DNA of 64,000 nt, taken from positions 1 to 64,000 of the forward strand of contig NZ_JAFFQD010000009.1 in NCBI RefSeq assembly GCF_016918565.1, given 5' to 3'. This document shows, in pieces, positions 43,548 through 52,738 of the stretch. A program made the translations under genes and the position numbers. The notes under the pieces were generated by a model. The model did no database searches, was not told the DNA's origin, and saw only the letters and a program-made list of their open reading frames with translations. Source of the DNA: Desulfogranum marinum (GTDB lineage: Bacteria; Desulfobacterota; Desulfobulbia; Desulfobulbales; Desulfobulbaceae). Numbering within the stretch: position 1 is the first letter of the stretch; each line of letters opens with the position of its first letter.

Positions 43548-43841
43548 ATGTATGTCAAAGTGATCAGCAGGCGGTTGTTCAGGATATCAAAGAAGGAAAA
43601 ACTTATTCCACTTCTTCAGAGTCTTAGAAAAAGCGCTGAAAAGGAAAAAGGTTTCATTTCACGATCAACTTACTCAAGTATGAACGACCCAGGAGAATAT
43701 ATTGTTATCAGTGAATGGGAAACGGCTGATGATTGGATAAGATGGATAAACAAAAAGAAGGTTCAACAACTTCAGTGGGATATTGATTCAATATTGGGTG
43801 AAAAAACGTTGTTCGATGTATACCTACCCGAGGATTTTTAA
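43548..43841 (+). CDS. Antibiotic-biosynthesis-monooxygenase (ABM) domain protein
   Basis: The 97-residue product is a single dimeric ferredoxin-like ABM domain: MYVKVISRRLFRISKKEKLIPLL, SAEKEKGFISRSTY, YIVISEWETADDWIRWI. Such proteins act as small monooxygenases, haem-degrading or decoy proteins; the name does not imply antibiotic synthesis. The ATG at 43548 follows AGGTG; an upstream in-frame start adds 45 unconserved residues. It is a single gene. Confidence 0.78.
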   Translation: MYVKVISRRLFRISKKEKLIPLLQSLRKSAEKEKGFISRSTYSSMNDPGEYIVISEWETADDWIRWINKKKVQQLQWDIDSILGEKTLFDVYLPEDF

Positions 43842-44199
43842 CTTTATTCCCAAAATAATATGACCATATATTTTCATATCTCGGCCTCAAGTTACCGTGC
43901 TGTTGCCCGAAAAGCATAGGAACCGGAGAGCATGTTATATGGAGTGCAAAAGCCTCTGCCTTGCTGTAGGTAATGGCGATCATGGGGACCTAATGGAACA
44001 TATGTCTCAGCAGAGGTGTTCATTGGTGCACCTACGCTATCACGTGACGTGGAGTGAATTTGTGTTGTTTAGTAGTCCCGGCTAAACATGAGAGGTTTTC
44101 CGGATAGGGTTTGTGGTATCCCACTCTTGTGCCTGCATTTCTTTCTTTTGTGGAGCCCCTTGGTTGTATGGATGTCTTTTTTCGGCGATTCCGGCTGTA

Positions 44200-44592
44200 T
44201 CAGACTCCTTCTGTGGCTTTCCGCCGGTCGGCAGTGGCCTTCTTAGCAATAACGAGCCAAGAGGTTAAAACAATCCCGGAATACATAAGCATGCCACTCA
44301 ACAAGATGCCGACAAAGCTTATTGCTAAAAGTCGCCTGCTGTCGATAATTTTATGGAGGCGGGTAAAAGCATACGACCCCGACATAATTGCAAGGGCATT
44401 AAAAGCAAAGAAGTAACCAAACTTCTGCTCCGATGTCCCAAATGTGTTGATGTAAATGTCTGCTGCCGAACCAATGAAGGAAAAATGCGGGAGAACAATA
44501 ATAAAAAAAAGTACAACCATACCCAGATATTTTTTGTTGTGTAAAAGCTGTAGTATCGGTTCTGGAAATGACATCCCATATGGTGCTACCAT
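44200..44592 (-). pseudogene. MFS (Bcr/CflA-like) transporter fragment
   Basis: The frame encodes four hydrophobic segments in the pattern of the C-terminal half of a drug-resistance MFS transporter: LHNKKYLGMVVLFFII, AADIYINTFGTSEQKFGYFFAFNALAIMSGS, RRLLAISFVGILLSGMLMY. Upstream sequence has no N-terminal half, and the C-terminus runs into unrelated residues after WLVIAKK. It is a truncated transporter of about 120 recognisable residues instead of about 400, and is not likely to work. Confidence 0.6.
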
Positions 44593-44631
44593 GATAACCT
44601 ATGGCATATTTCAGCTATTTTGGAGAAAAAT

Positions 44632-44874
44632 ATGAAAAAAGTAACAGTTAATATTGCAGTGGAACTTGAGTTGCCAGATGATTGTGACGTTATTCAGCAC
44701 AAAGACGGAATTGACGCCTTAAAATATAAAGATAAATTTTGCACCTTCTCTACTTTTTGCATGACGACTGCCTCGAATCAAGCAGGGGTTAAATGGATAG
44801 GCGACCAGCAAGTTGATAGTGAAATTATTGAATATGTTACTAGCGAACAGGCAGCTATCAGACTTGTCGAGTAA
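44632..44874 (+). CDS. Small hypothetical protein
   Basis: The 80-residue product has no signal peptide: KKVTVNIAVELELPDDCDVIQHKDGIDALKYKDK, a CTFSTFCM pair of cysteines, and an acidic end. TTTTGGAG lies before the ATG. I do not recognise a family. Regular alternating strands at the start suggest a beta-alpha fold. Its codon use is compatible with a real gene. Confidence 0.5.
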   Translation: MKKVTVNIAVELELPDDCDVIQHKDGIDALKYKDKFCTFSTFCMTTASNQAGVKWIGDQQVDSEIIEYVTSEQAAIRLVE

Positions 44875-44999
44875 TTTTTTCGTATGAAAACCGGCAAGAA
44901 TGCACAATAAATTGCCGCCCCCTGAAAAAAAAATCATGACTTTTTCAAAAAAGAAGCCGTAATTGAGACAAAAAAGAAACCAAGAAATTCCTAGAACAT

Positions 45000-45030
45000 G
45001 GTCAGAAGGTTGTTTCTGCCCCTTCTGACC
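45000..45030. terminator. Hairpin near the U32 gene end
   Basis: GGTCAGAAGG and CCTTCTGACC form a 10-bp perfect stem around an 11-base loop, about 140 bases past the end of the U32-family gene. No U-tract follows, so it is at most a weak terminator. Confidence 0.4.
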
Positions 45031-45171
45031 TGGGTTAACTCACCCCAGCCCTCTATCCGGTTCGTCTTGGTGCTTCCCCCTTAACGGTAACTGTTCCTCC
45101 CGTATCTCATCCGTATAAAAGAAGGTGATTACGATCATCATCGTTCATTGGCAGTGGTACCCATATTCTTT

Positions 45172-47466
45172 TTAAATACCTCGTTGGTATTGGTCGTTTG
45201 TTACAGGGTGGATACAGCGCGCGAGCATCTCTGCTGCGGCGGTTTTCCCGGTTAATAGATTTTCAAAAAGTTTGATAGTGCCAAGCTTGTCAGCGCTTAT
45301 GCGCGTTTTAGTTGTTATATCTCTCAAGTCGATTGAAAAGCTTGAAAAAGTATTGGGCATGTCTGCAACGATATCCGTGTTCAGGTAATTTTCGTTATTA
45401 TAAATGCTATGCAAATTTCCAGGTGTTTTTTCAATAAAAAGAGGAACATTGTCCACGTTTTTAATAGATGATGCTTTCCGGCACCCTGAGATGCACTCTT
45501 CATCTACGCTCTCTTTCTCGCAACCAATAACTTGATGCAACAAACATTGCCTGCTGGTCATAAGCATAATGGGATGATAGATGCTGTAGTATAATTTCAA
45601 ATCATCCGCTCTTTTTATATACCTTATCTGGTCCTTGTTTATTTCATTTGAAACAAATGCTCCTGCGCAATTAAAAACTTCCTTTAACGCTAATAAACTA
45701 TACGAATTGACGGTGTTGAAATGAGGACCTGCTATCCATTCGATTCCTCTTGTAAAAGCCTCGTAGGCGATCCCTGAATTATTGGTTACTATGCGCTCTG
45801 GTTGTGTTTGTTGGAGGAGCTCTACGGCATCATCGTAGTCTTTACCTATTAAAATAGATGGGAACCATGGAATTAACCTTTTGTTTTCTATAAACATATT
45901 CACCAGGCGAGTCTGTATACCCTTCAAACAGTTGGGAATATAAAAACAAACATCAGCAGTTGTCTCGCCGCAAAGGTGTACATCTTTTTCAGAAGAGATC
46001 ACAACTGAAAGCGTAGGCCGGATGGGTAGGTTATCTTGTTTTATTAAAACTGGAACGGTGGGTGGTGTAATGGTTTCTTCGGAACCATGCAAAATACATA
46101 TAATTTCTTTTTTGATAGCATGTAGCTCTTTGAAAGGGATGAAAAGATTACTTTGCAAGTGTTCCAGGTCTATGGCATCGATATAAAATCCTGTTTCATT
46201 AAGAGGCTTAAATATTTTTGTAAAACTTTCATATCCCAGGCAATAAGGAGGTGTTTTTTGGATTGCTCGACTACTGCTACGGCTGTCTGCATTATCAATG
46301 TTGGCAGGTACTAGTTCACTCTTTGAACAGAGAGTAAAAGAGGTATCCGGCGTCTGTACATCTACTTTCAGGAGATTTCCGAGTGTACCGGAAACAGTGA
46401 TGACAAGAGGCTCTTTTTCAATGCTAAAGGTGGCAATTTTTTGTTGAACACAACGTATTATTTGTGTTTTCTCATCATAGAGTTCTCTTTTTGCGGCCTG
46501 TATATTGTCTTTGGTTGCTCCACCCTTTGTTTCAGCCAGATGAATAGCTGAGTTATCCCTGGGATTATCGATAAACATATTTTTGTTTATCTCACCCGTT
46601 AAAAAAGAGCTGGAAAACTCCCTATTAAATACTTTGTAAAGAACTGTATTGTCAGTGATAAGGGTTCCATGCCGGTAAAATCTGTTTATTTGCTCTTTCC
46701 ATGAACGCACAACAGAATACACGTAATGAAATTTTTTTATTCTTCCTTCTATTTTTACTGAATCAACCCCTGCTGCAACGATTTCCCTTAAATTAAAAAA
46801 TGCGGAATTATCTTTCAGATTAAGGGGAAAATTTTTTCCTTGCGGGGTGGTGAGATATCTATCTCTGCAAGGCTGACTGCACCTTCCACGATTTCCAGAT
46901 TTGCCTTTAAGGACAGAGCTTATATAGCAAAGACCTGAAAAAGAGAGGCAATACGAGCCATGAACAAACATCTCGGTTGAAAGAGTATTAGCATGCGCAA
47001 CATGGGTTAACTCCGAAACCTCCTCTATATTTAACTCTCTGCATACATTTACTCTGGTTGCCCCCAGTTGTTTTAAAAAATGTATCTGCCCTTTATTGTG
47101 GGTCGTCAGCTGGGTTGATGCGTGTATTTTTAGAGAGTGAAAGTATTTGTGTACAAGATAGAACATTCCTAAATCCTGAAGGATTATCCCATCAACACTT
47201 GTTTGCATTAATGTATGCAATAAACTTATGAATGCTTTTGTTTCGCTCTCTACTACTATTATGTTGAGTGTTAAAAATATCCGGCAATCGTGCTTATGAG
47301 CAAGTCGTAGAATTCCATTTAAATCTTTCAGCGTTATATTCGTAGCCCTGGTTCTTGCGTTAAATCTATCCAGACCGCAGTAAACAGCATCCGCACCAGC
47401 CGCAATGGCAGCCTTGATAGAATCAGTATCTCCACCTGGGGCAAGTAATTCAATTTTTTTGCTCAT
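45172..47466 (-). CDS. Peptidase U32-family protein (RlhA/YhbU-like)
   Basis: The 764-residue protein starts with the U32 domain: ELLAPGGDTDSIKAAIAAGADAVYCGLDRFNAR, IHASTQLTTHNKGQIHFLKQLGATRVNVCREL, EMFVHGSYCLSFSGLCY, SGNRGRCSQPCRDRY, DSVKIEGRIKKFHYVYSVV. The cysteines in GLCY, GRCSQPC and the later region fit the iron-sulfur set seen in the RlhA/TrhP group. Those enzymes hydroxylate rRNA or tRNA using prephenate-derived oxygen pathways, and are not true proteases. A DUF3656-like second half extends to the C-terminus. The exact RNA target is not known. Confidence 0.85.
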   Translation of the reverse strand: MSKKIELLAPGGDTDSIKAAIAAGADAVYCGLDRFNARTRATNITLKDLNGILRLAHKHDCRIFLTLNIIVVESETKAFISLLHTLMQTSVDGIILQDLGMFYLVHKYFHSLKIHASTQLTTHNKGQIHFLKQLGATRVNVCRELNIEEVSELTHVAHANTLSTEMFVHGSYCLSFSGLCYISSVLKGKSGNRGRCSQPCRDRYLTTPQGKNFPLNLKDNSAFFNLREIVAAGVDSVKIEGRIKKFHYVYSVVRSWKEQINRFYRHGTLITDNTVLYKVFNREFSSSFLTGEINKNMFIDNPRDNSAIHLAETKGGATKDNIQAAKRELYDEKTQIIRCVQQKIATFSIEKEPLVITVSGTLGNLLKVDVQTPDTSFTLCSKSELVPANIDNADSRSSSRAIQKTPPYCLGYESFTKIFKPLNETGFYIDAIDLEHLQSNLFIPFKELHAIKKEIICILHGSEETITPPTVPVLIKQDNLPIRPTLSVVISSEKDVHLCGETTADVCFYIPNCLKGIQTRLVNMFIENKRLIPWFPSILIGKDYDDAVELLQQTQPERIVTNNSGIAYEAFTRGIEWIAGPHFNTVNSYSLLALKEVFNCAGAFVSNEINKDQIRYIKRADDLKLYYSIYHPIMLMTSRQCLLHQVIGCEKESVDEECISGCRKASSIKNVDNVPLFIEKTPGNLHSIYNNENYLNTDIVADMPNTFSSFSIDLRDITTKTRISADKLGTIKLFENLLTGKTAAAEMLARCIHPVTNDQYQRGI

Positions 47467-47611
47467 AAGGTTAACAGCAATATCTCAAGATAATGTTGAT
47501 ATTATTTAAAATGGTCATTTTTGTAGTAGTTTTAACGTGCATGTGTCATGTACTCTCTGTTGATCTTAATAATCCCCAAACATTTTACCCCAAAAAAAAA
47601 TCATTACTGCG

Positions 47612-47854
47612 ATGACTGACGAACAGCCAAATAATCCATTACATGGGATTACCCTGAAAGAGATACTCATAAAACTTGAAGAGCACTACGGCTGGGATGG
47701 TCTGGCGAGTAGAATTCGGATAAACTGTTTTATAAAAAACCCTACGCTGAATTCTAGCTTGAAACTGCTACGAAAAACTCCATGGGCTCGAGAAAAAGTT
47801 GAAAAACTCTATATCTCCACTTTTGTAAAGCCACGTTCTCGTAAAAAGAGATAG
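47612..47854 (+). CDS. VF530-family DNA-binding protein
   Basis: The 80-residue protein matches the VF530/DUF2132 family closely: [60 protein letters not shown]. The end, KPRSRKKR, is basic. The family's prototype binds DNA, but its cellular role is unclear. It starts at an ATG in an A-rich leader. It is a single gene divergent from the U32 gene. Confidence 0.85.
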   Translation: MTDEQPNNPLHGITLKEILIKLEEHYGWDGLASRIRINCFIKNPTLNSSLKLLRKTPWAREKVEKLYISTFVKPRSRKKR

Positions 47855-47994
47855 GACAGGAGGAATGGTCAACTTTAGGCACACTTTCAAAGCCACCATT
47901 CATGATGGCTTTTTTCTTTGCATTTGCTGCACTATGGGGCATACCTGATTTTCATCAAATAGTCTAGTTTTTCAGACCAGTCAACACTGGCAAT

Positions 47995-49026
47995 TTAGTT
48001 CAAACCCGCAAAAAACAGCTCCCAAAATGGGTCGGTGTCCGGTTCGGTTAGAAGTTGTACCTGCTTTTCCCTACGAACCATGTTTTCCTTTAGGCCGGCA
48101 TCAAAGCTGCCAAGTACAAAGCTCTCAATGCCAATATTTTTCCATACCTGCTGCACCTCTTCGACCTGGGCAGGTGCAACCGCTGCCAGAAGAGTTCCCT
48201 CACTGATGGCTTGCCAGGGATCAAAACCCAATTCCTTTGCCAAGGCAGCGATATCTGCAGGAAGAGCTATCTGGTCAAAATCGACCATGACCGGGATTCC
48301 CGCAGCAGTGGACATCTCCCACAATCCCCCCTGCACGCCACCTTCGGTGGCATCGTGCATGGCATGAACTCCGCCGACTTTAAAAGCCTGCAGAGCATCC
48401 TCAACAACGGTAATCTCATCCACCCTGGATCGGAGGATGTCAAGGTGCTCTGGGGAAAGTTTTTTTGCGAGCCGTTCTTGGTGAACAATGGAAAGCAGAG
48501 CTGCGGCCTCAATGCACGGCCCTTTGGTCATCAGAATTATATCGCCATCCTTAGCGCCACCAGGAGACACCCAACTATCCATATCCGCCGTACCCCAGAC
48601 TGTTACGCCACCAACAGTTGGTACGGTTACAGCTCCATACCATCCGGTATGACCACCGACAATAGAAATGTCTAACTCTTTGGCGGCATCAGAGATAGAA
48701 TTGATAATGGTACGGGCGTCCTCCTCCGGACATCCAGGAGGTAATAAAAGGGTATAGGTCATGAATTCAGGTTTAATGCCGGTCACAGCCACATCACTGG
48801 CTCCAATATGGACTGTGAACCAGCCCATAATTTCCAACGGAAGCCCTGGAGCAGGAAAGATCGGATCTTCGGCAATAGCCATTACCCTACCATCTGTAGT
48901 TTTCAGGATCGCTGCATCAAGTCCCGGACCGGGTCCAATCAGTACTTGGTCGGACGGTTTTCCCAGTGCCCCTTGCACCAACTTCTCTAACCTTGAAGGG
49001 CTGGGTTTGCCCACTAGATTACTCAT
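47995..49026 (-). CDS. AIR-synthase-fold protein (HypE-like)
   Basis: The 343-residue product has the PurM/SelD/HypE-type ATP-binding fold: GPGPGLDAAIL, AEDPIFPAPGLPLEIMGWFTVHIGASDVAVTG, GGHTGWYGAVTVPTVGGV, GDIILMTKG, and HDATEGGVQGGLWEMS. It is not SelD, as it has no N-terminal Cys/Sec and Lys active-site pair. The ATG at 49026 overlaps the upstream gene's stop by eight bases, so translation is coupled. The reaction is unknown; the partner suggests thiamine-related or one-carbon chemistry at most as a hypothesis. Confidence 0.8.
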   Translation of the reverse strand: MSNLVGKPSPSRLEKLVQGALGKPSDQVLIGPGPGLDAAILKTTDGRVMAIAEDPIFPAPGLPLEIMGWFTVHIGASDVAVTGIKPEFMTYTLLLPPGCPEEDARTIINSISDAAKELDISIVGGHTGWYGAVTVPTVGGVTVWGTADMDSWVSPGGAKDGDIILMTKGPCIEAAALLSIVHQERLAKKLSPEHLDILRSRVDEITVVEDALQAFKVGGVHAMHDATEGGVQGGLWEMSTAAGIPVMVDFDQIALPADIAALAKELGFDPWQAISEGTLLAAVAPAQVEEVQQVWKNIGIESFVLGSFDAGLKENMVRREKQVQLLTEPDTDPFWELFFAGLN

Positions 49027-49327
49027 GACTAACCCGCCTTTGTAAAACCGCCTCGACATCAGCAACTTTGCCTTCCATGCGACCAGTTGCCCCCTTGCGA
49101 TCGTCGAGGGTAATAGAGGTGAGTACTCGAGGTGCCCGCTCCATCATCAGGTTATGGCATTTCATTATCAATTCCATCACATCTGATTGCTCACCTTCAA
49201 TGGTAGTCTGCATAGCTCCCAACTTATACTCCAAGCCTGAGTCTGCAACCAACTTTACCACTGCAGCCACATGTTCCTTTAATTCTTGCCCCACCCCGCA
49301 GGGCAGGATTGCAAAACTTGCCAACAT
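49019..49327 (-). CDS. MTH1187-family thiamine-binding protein
   Basis: The 102-residue product fits the MTH1187/YkoF-like family (DUF77): ASFAILPCGVGQELKEHVAAVVKLVADSGLEYKLGAMQTTIEGE, then MELIMKCHNLMMERAPRVLTSITLDDRKG. Members bind thiamine or its pyrimidine moiety in a ferredoxin-like fold. GAGGTG precedes the ATG at 49327; a longer upstream frame is not conserved. Its last eight bases overlap the AIR-synthase gene, so the two form one unit. Confidence 0.82.
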   Translation of the reverse strand: MLASFAILPCGVGQELKEHVAAVVKLVADSGLEYKLGAMQTTIEGEQSDVMELIMKCHNLMMERAPRVLTSITLDDRKGATGRMEGKVADVEAVLQRRVSHE

Positions 49328-50276
49328 GAAACACCTCATTTTTTTATTATTTTTGATGCAGACTTGGCTCCGATTCAGTCTATAGTGCGGTTTGAAGTAC
49401 TCGTTTGCATCAGATATAGCGTCCAACAGAAAATATTGGGCCAACTCAAACAAAACTACCTTGTGGAAGAAATCAAGGCCTGATTAAAGCATTCGCATTA
49501 TAGGCACGTGTAACAAAATTTAAAGAACAAACCATGAACTATTTATGCGATAATATCGTCGTAGCAACCGAGAATAGTGACATTGTGGTAATCGGTCTGT
49601 GTTAAAAGGTGACGAAACATCTACACTAATTCGGGATACGTTAAGAGGACGTACTGTTACAATTGTTTCCACCTAACCCCAGACTGATATTGTTTTTATG
49701 AGATACTGCCAATCGCATAAAAACATGTCGGCGAGATTTGCTCCTTGCAACAGTATCTATTCCGAAACTTCTTCCTGGCATTGCTTTGTCACAACCCTCT
49801 TTTACCATTATAGAAAGAAAGTGCTGGTCAGTGCAGGGGACATTAATTTATCAAAAAATAACCTTTTATGGCTTGCCTGGCTCTTCTCACCTATACGATG
49901 TCTCCAAAAATTGAATTTTCTACAGGCGATATTTCCCCTCTCTATGATGATTTGAGACTCAACCTGTAATCCACGCCTCTCAAAACTTGATAAAACACCA
50001 AAAGTTTATCTTTCAAAAACCTGCTTTATCATCTTTTTCTACTGTTCGACATGACCTAAACAATCTACAGAAAGAACATTTCAGTCCGGTTTGCACTGGT
50101 CGCCTTACGACGAGTATTTGTGAGTGCTTTATATCTTTTTTGAAATACCCTTTGCCAATTTTTCTATTTGGCGTTACACCCCGAGTATATGCACAAAACA
50201 ATTTTTATTGTACTGCATTACTACTCCAGTAGCGCATTTACCACAGCGAGCTTTTTTATTGAGGAGGTTAAAAGAT
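49328..50276. other. Intergenic stretch with possible relic
   Basis: About 950 bases. At 49533-49676, MNYLCDNIVVATENSDIVVIG and, after one frameshift, LKGDETSTLIRDTL may be a decayed gene that I cannot name. A hairpin, TGTTTTTATG and its complement, lies near 49690-49725. Nothing else was recognised. Confidence 0.35.
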
Positions 50277-50480
50277 ATGCCACAGGACAATGATAAGAGT
50301 CTGGTAGGTAGCAAGTCCGGGAACGATCAAAAACAAAACGACCAGGGGCAACAAAAAGACAACACCCCGAGACCAAATGGAGGCAGAGGGTTAGGCCGAG
50401 GCGGCGGACAGGGTCGTCGTGATGGAACAGGCGGCGGTAAAGGACGCGGTGGTGGAGGTATGGGCGGGCGACGTAATTAA
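50277..50480 (+). CDS. Small Gly/Arg-rich (RGG-like) protein
   Basis: The 67-residue protein has a hydrophilic Gln/Asn/Lys/Asp first half (MPQDNDKSLVGSKSGNDQKQ) and a C-terminal half made almost only of Gly and Arg (GGRGLGRGGGQGRRDGTGGG, ending GGGMGGRRN). It is probably disordered. Such RGG-type tails often bind RNA or promote condensation in other organisms, but the function here is unknown. GAGGAGG supports the start. It ends 21 bp before the lactonase-like gene and is probably cotranscribed. Confidence 0.6.
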   Translation: MPQDNDKSLVGSKSGNDQKQNDQGQQKDNTPRPNGGRGLGRGGGQGRRDGTGGGKGRGGGGMGGRRN

Positions 50481-50501
50481 TCTGTACAAGGAGGAAATAT
50501 A

Positions 50502-51248
50502 TTGGCAACCTATACCATCCATCCCATTGTCGTAGGCACCAAAGTATTCGATAAAAGTATGATGACCTACCAGCATGGCGCAGGCGAGACCTACACCATC
50601 CCCATCTACAGCTGGTATATAAAGGGTGGCGACAAAAATATATTGGTTGATACCGGCGAGATCAGTCCTATTCAGTCCGAGGCCAGGGAAAAGGCAATCG
50701 GTGGTAAGATTTATACCTTTGAACAAGGTTTGAAACAATTTGATCTAACGCCCGAAGCCATAGATATTGTAATCCATACCCATCTCCATAACGATCATTG
50801 TGAAAATGATTTTAAGTGTACCAATGCCAAAATCTATGTGCATCAACAAGAATTAGAACACATCCATAATCCACATCCATTGGATTTTCGTTACTTGGAA
50901 GATTATATTCAGGATGCCGAGGATAATGGGCAACTGCAGGTGATGACACAAGACACTGAAGTGCTCCCAGGTATTAACTGCATCCACACGCCCGTCCATA
51001 CGGAAGGCGGGATGAGTGTAGCCATTGAAACCAGTAAAGGAAAAGCCATCATTACCGGTTTTTGTGTTATCCAGGAAAATTTTGAACCCCCCATTGAGAT
51101 TCGAGCAATGGAGATGGATGTAATTCCGCCAGGCACCTTGGTCAACGCTTTTGATTCTTACGATATTATGCTTAAAATCAAGGATATGGCAGACATTCTT
51201 ATTCCACTGCATGAACCAAAATTTGCAGCTGTTCATTCCATCCCATAA
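50502..51248 (+). CDS. Metallo-beta-lactamase-fold protein (N-acyl-homoserine-lactonase-like)
   Basis: The 248-residue protein has the zinc motif THLHNDHCEN, DTGEISP before it, and a later conserved His in IHTPVHTEGGMSV and IPLHEPK. This is the layout of the AHL-lactonase (AiiA) branch of the metallo-beta-lactamases. Family members open lactone or related ester rings; many are not quorum-quenching enzymes. The start is a TTG at 50502 with GGAGG seven bases upstream. A strong terminator follows at 51266. Confidence 0.82.
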   Translation: MATYTIHPIVVGTKVFDKSMMTYQHGAGETYTIPIYSWYIKGGDKNILVDTGEISPIQSEAREKAIGGKIYTFEQGLKQFDLTPEAIDIVIHTHLHNDHCENDFKCTNAKIYVHQQELEHIHNPHPLDFRYLEDYIQDAEDNGQLQVMTQDTEVLPGINCIHTPVHTEGGMSVAIETSKGKAIITGFCVIQENFEPPIEIRAMEMDVIPPGTLVNAFDSYDIMLKIKDMADILIPLHEPKFAAVHSIP

Positions 51249-51265
51249 TTTTCCACCTCGCCAGT

Positions 51266-51297
51266 GAGCACTTTGCCGTTCAGGCAAAGTGCTCTTT
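51266..51297 (+). terminator. Rho-independent terminator after the lactonase-like gene
   Basis: GAGCACTTTGCC and GGCAAAGTGCTC form a perfect 12-bp stem with a five-base loop, followed by TTT. It cleanly ends the RGG/MBL unit. Confidence 0.85.
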
Positions 51298-51518
51298 CCC
51301 ACCTTGCGAAAAGCTTTGTTCAATTATTTTGCTTGCAACTTTTCTTATCTTTTTCTAGTTTCTACACATAGAAACATTCACAAAACGACTCTCACCCCTG
51401 CGCTGGTAAATTCCCCAGACCGTTATATACAATCACCTGACGGGCGTGACCGTGGAGGCATTCTCAACGGACATGTTTTTTTGTGTCACCTGTACGTAAC
51501 CATTACAAGGAGTAAAAA

Positions 51519-52679
51519 ATGAAAAAAATCGGCCTCACGTTATTGTTGCTTTTTACTATTGTGCAGCTTTCTACCGCTGCCACCTTAAAAATTGGAATGG
51601 TAACAACCCTATCAACAAAAGCAGGATACCTGGGCGAGGATATCCGCGATGGTTTCGCATTAGCAATCGAACAGGGGGCGGGTACACTCGGTGGCATTCC
51701 GGTTGAACTTATGGTTGAGGATGACGGCAGAAAACCTGAAAAAGGGAAACAGATAGCGGAAAGGTTCATCAAAAAAGAAAAGGCGCACATCCTTACGGGC
51801 ATCGTTTTTTCAAACGTTGCCATGGCAGTGGTGCCAAAGGTAGTCCGCCAGAATGTGGTGTATCTCAGCACCAATGCGGCGCCCTCTAAGCTGGCAGGCA
51901 AAGGATGTAACCCCAACTATTTTAGTGTTTCCTATCAAAATGACAATCTTGATGAAGTTGTTGGCCAATATGTAACCGAGGCTGGTCATAAAACAGCGTA
52001 CCTTATTGCCCCAAATTACCCTGCGGGCAAAGATCACCTCGCAGGTTTTAAACGTTTTTATACTGGGAAGATAGTCGGCGAGGTGTATACAAAGCTCGGT
52101 CAGTCTGACTATGCAGCGGAAATTGCAGCGTTAAGAGCTGCCAAACCGGAAGCGGTCTTTTTCTTTCTCCCTGGTGGAATGGGGATCAATTTTTTAAAGC
52201 AATACGCACAGGCAGGCCTCAGCAAAGAAATTCCCGTCTACGGTCCTGCATTTTCCTTTGACGAGCGCATTCTCAAAGCCGTTGGCCCTGCCGCTCTTGG
52301 CGTGAAAAACGGTTCCCAGTGGACCCATGATCTGGATAACGCTGCCAATGTCGAATTCGTCAAGGCATATCAGGAAAAATACGGCCGCATGCCTACTCTT
52401 TATGCTGCACAGGGATATGATACTGCCCGTCTGATCGGCAGTGCACTCAAAGCAGTAAAAGGCAACATCGAGGACCTGGATGCTTTCAAGGCCGAGCTCA
52501 AAAAGGCTGATTTTGCGTCTGTTCGTGGCAACTTCAGCTTTGGCGTGAACCAACATCCCGTACAGGACGTCTATATTCGAGAAGTTATAGAGACTGAAAA
52601 CGGTGGCTATACGAACAAAACCGTTAAAAAAGTTTTTTCAAATCATATCGATGCCTACGCAGCCGAGTGCAAAATGTAA
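51519..52679 (+). CDS. Branched-chain amino-acid/amide ABC transporter substrate-binding protein
   Basis: The 386-residue protein has a signal peptide cleaved near STA-AT (residue 21), without a lipobox. The mature part is a LivJ/UrtA-like type I binding protein: LKIGMVTTLSTKAGYLGEDIRDGFALAIEQGAG, VPKVVRQNVVYLSTNAAPSKLAG, APNYPAGKDHLAGFKR. The ligand could be a branched-chain amino acid, urea, amide or aromatic compound. It is the first gene of the liv operon and is separated from the permeases by a hairpin that may raise its relative level. Confidence 0.88.
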   Translation: MKKIGLTLLLLFTIVQLSTAATLKIGMVTTLSTKAGYLGEDIRDGFALAIEQGAGTLGGIPVELMVEDDGRKPEKGKQIAERFIKKEKAHILTGIVFSNVAMAVVPKVVRQNVVYLSTNAAPSKLAGKGCNPNYFSVSYQNDNLDEVVGQYVTEAGHKTAYLIAPNYPAGKDHLAGFKRFYTGKIVGEVYTKLGQSDYAAEIAALRAAKPEAVFFFLPGGMGINFLKQYAQAGLSKEIPVYGPAFSFDERILKAVGPAALGVKNGSQWTHDLDNAANVEFVKAYQEKYGRMPTLYAAQGYDTARLIGSALKAVKGNIEDLDAFKAELKKADFASVRGNFSFGVNQHPVQDVYIREVIETENGGYTNKTVKKVFSNHIDAYAAECKM

Positions 52680-52707
52680 GTGTAGGCACCATACAATATA
52701 TATAAAT

Positions 52708-52730
52708 AGAGGGCCGTTAACCGGCCCTCT
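52708..52730 (+). terminator. Intercistronic hairpin in the liv operon
   Basis: AGAGGGCCG and CGGCCCTCT form a 9-bp GC-rich stem with a five-base loop, between the binding-protein gene and livH. Without a U-tract it is probably a partial terminator or an mRNA stabiliser, giving more binding protein than permease. Confidence 0.6.
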
Positions 52731-52738
52731 CACAGTCT

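Noticed and set aside
47995-49026. selD (selenophosphate synthetase)
   Set aside because: Same fold, but the N-terminal Cys/Sec and Lys active-site residues of SelD are missing.
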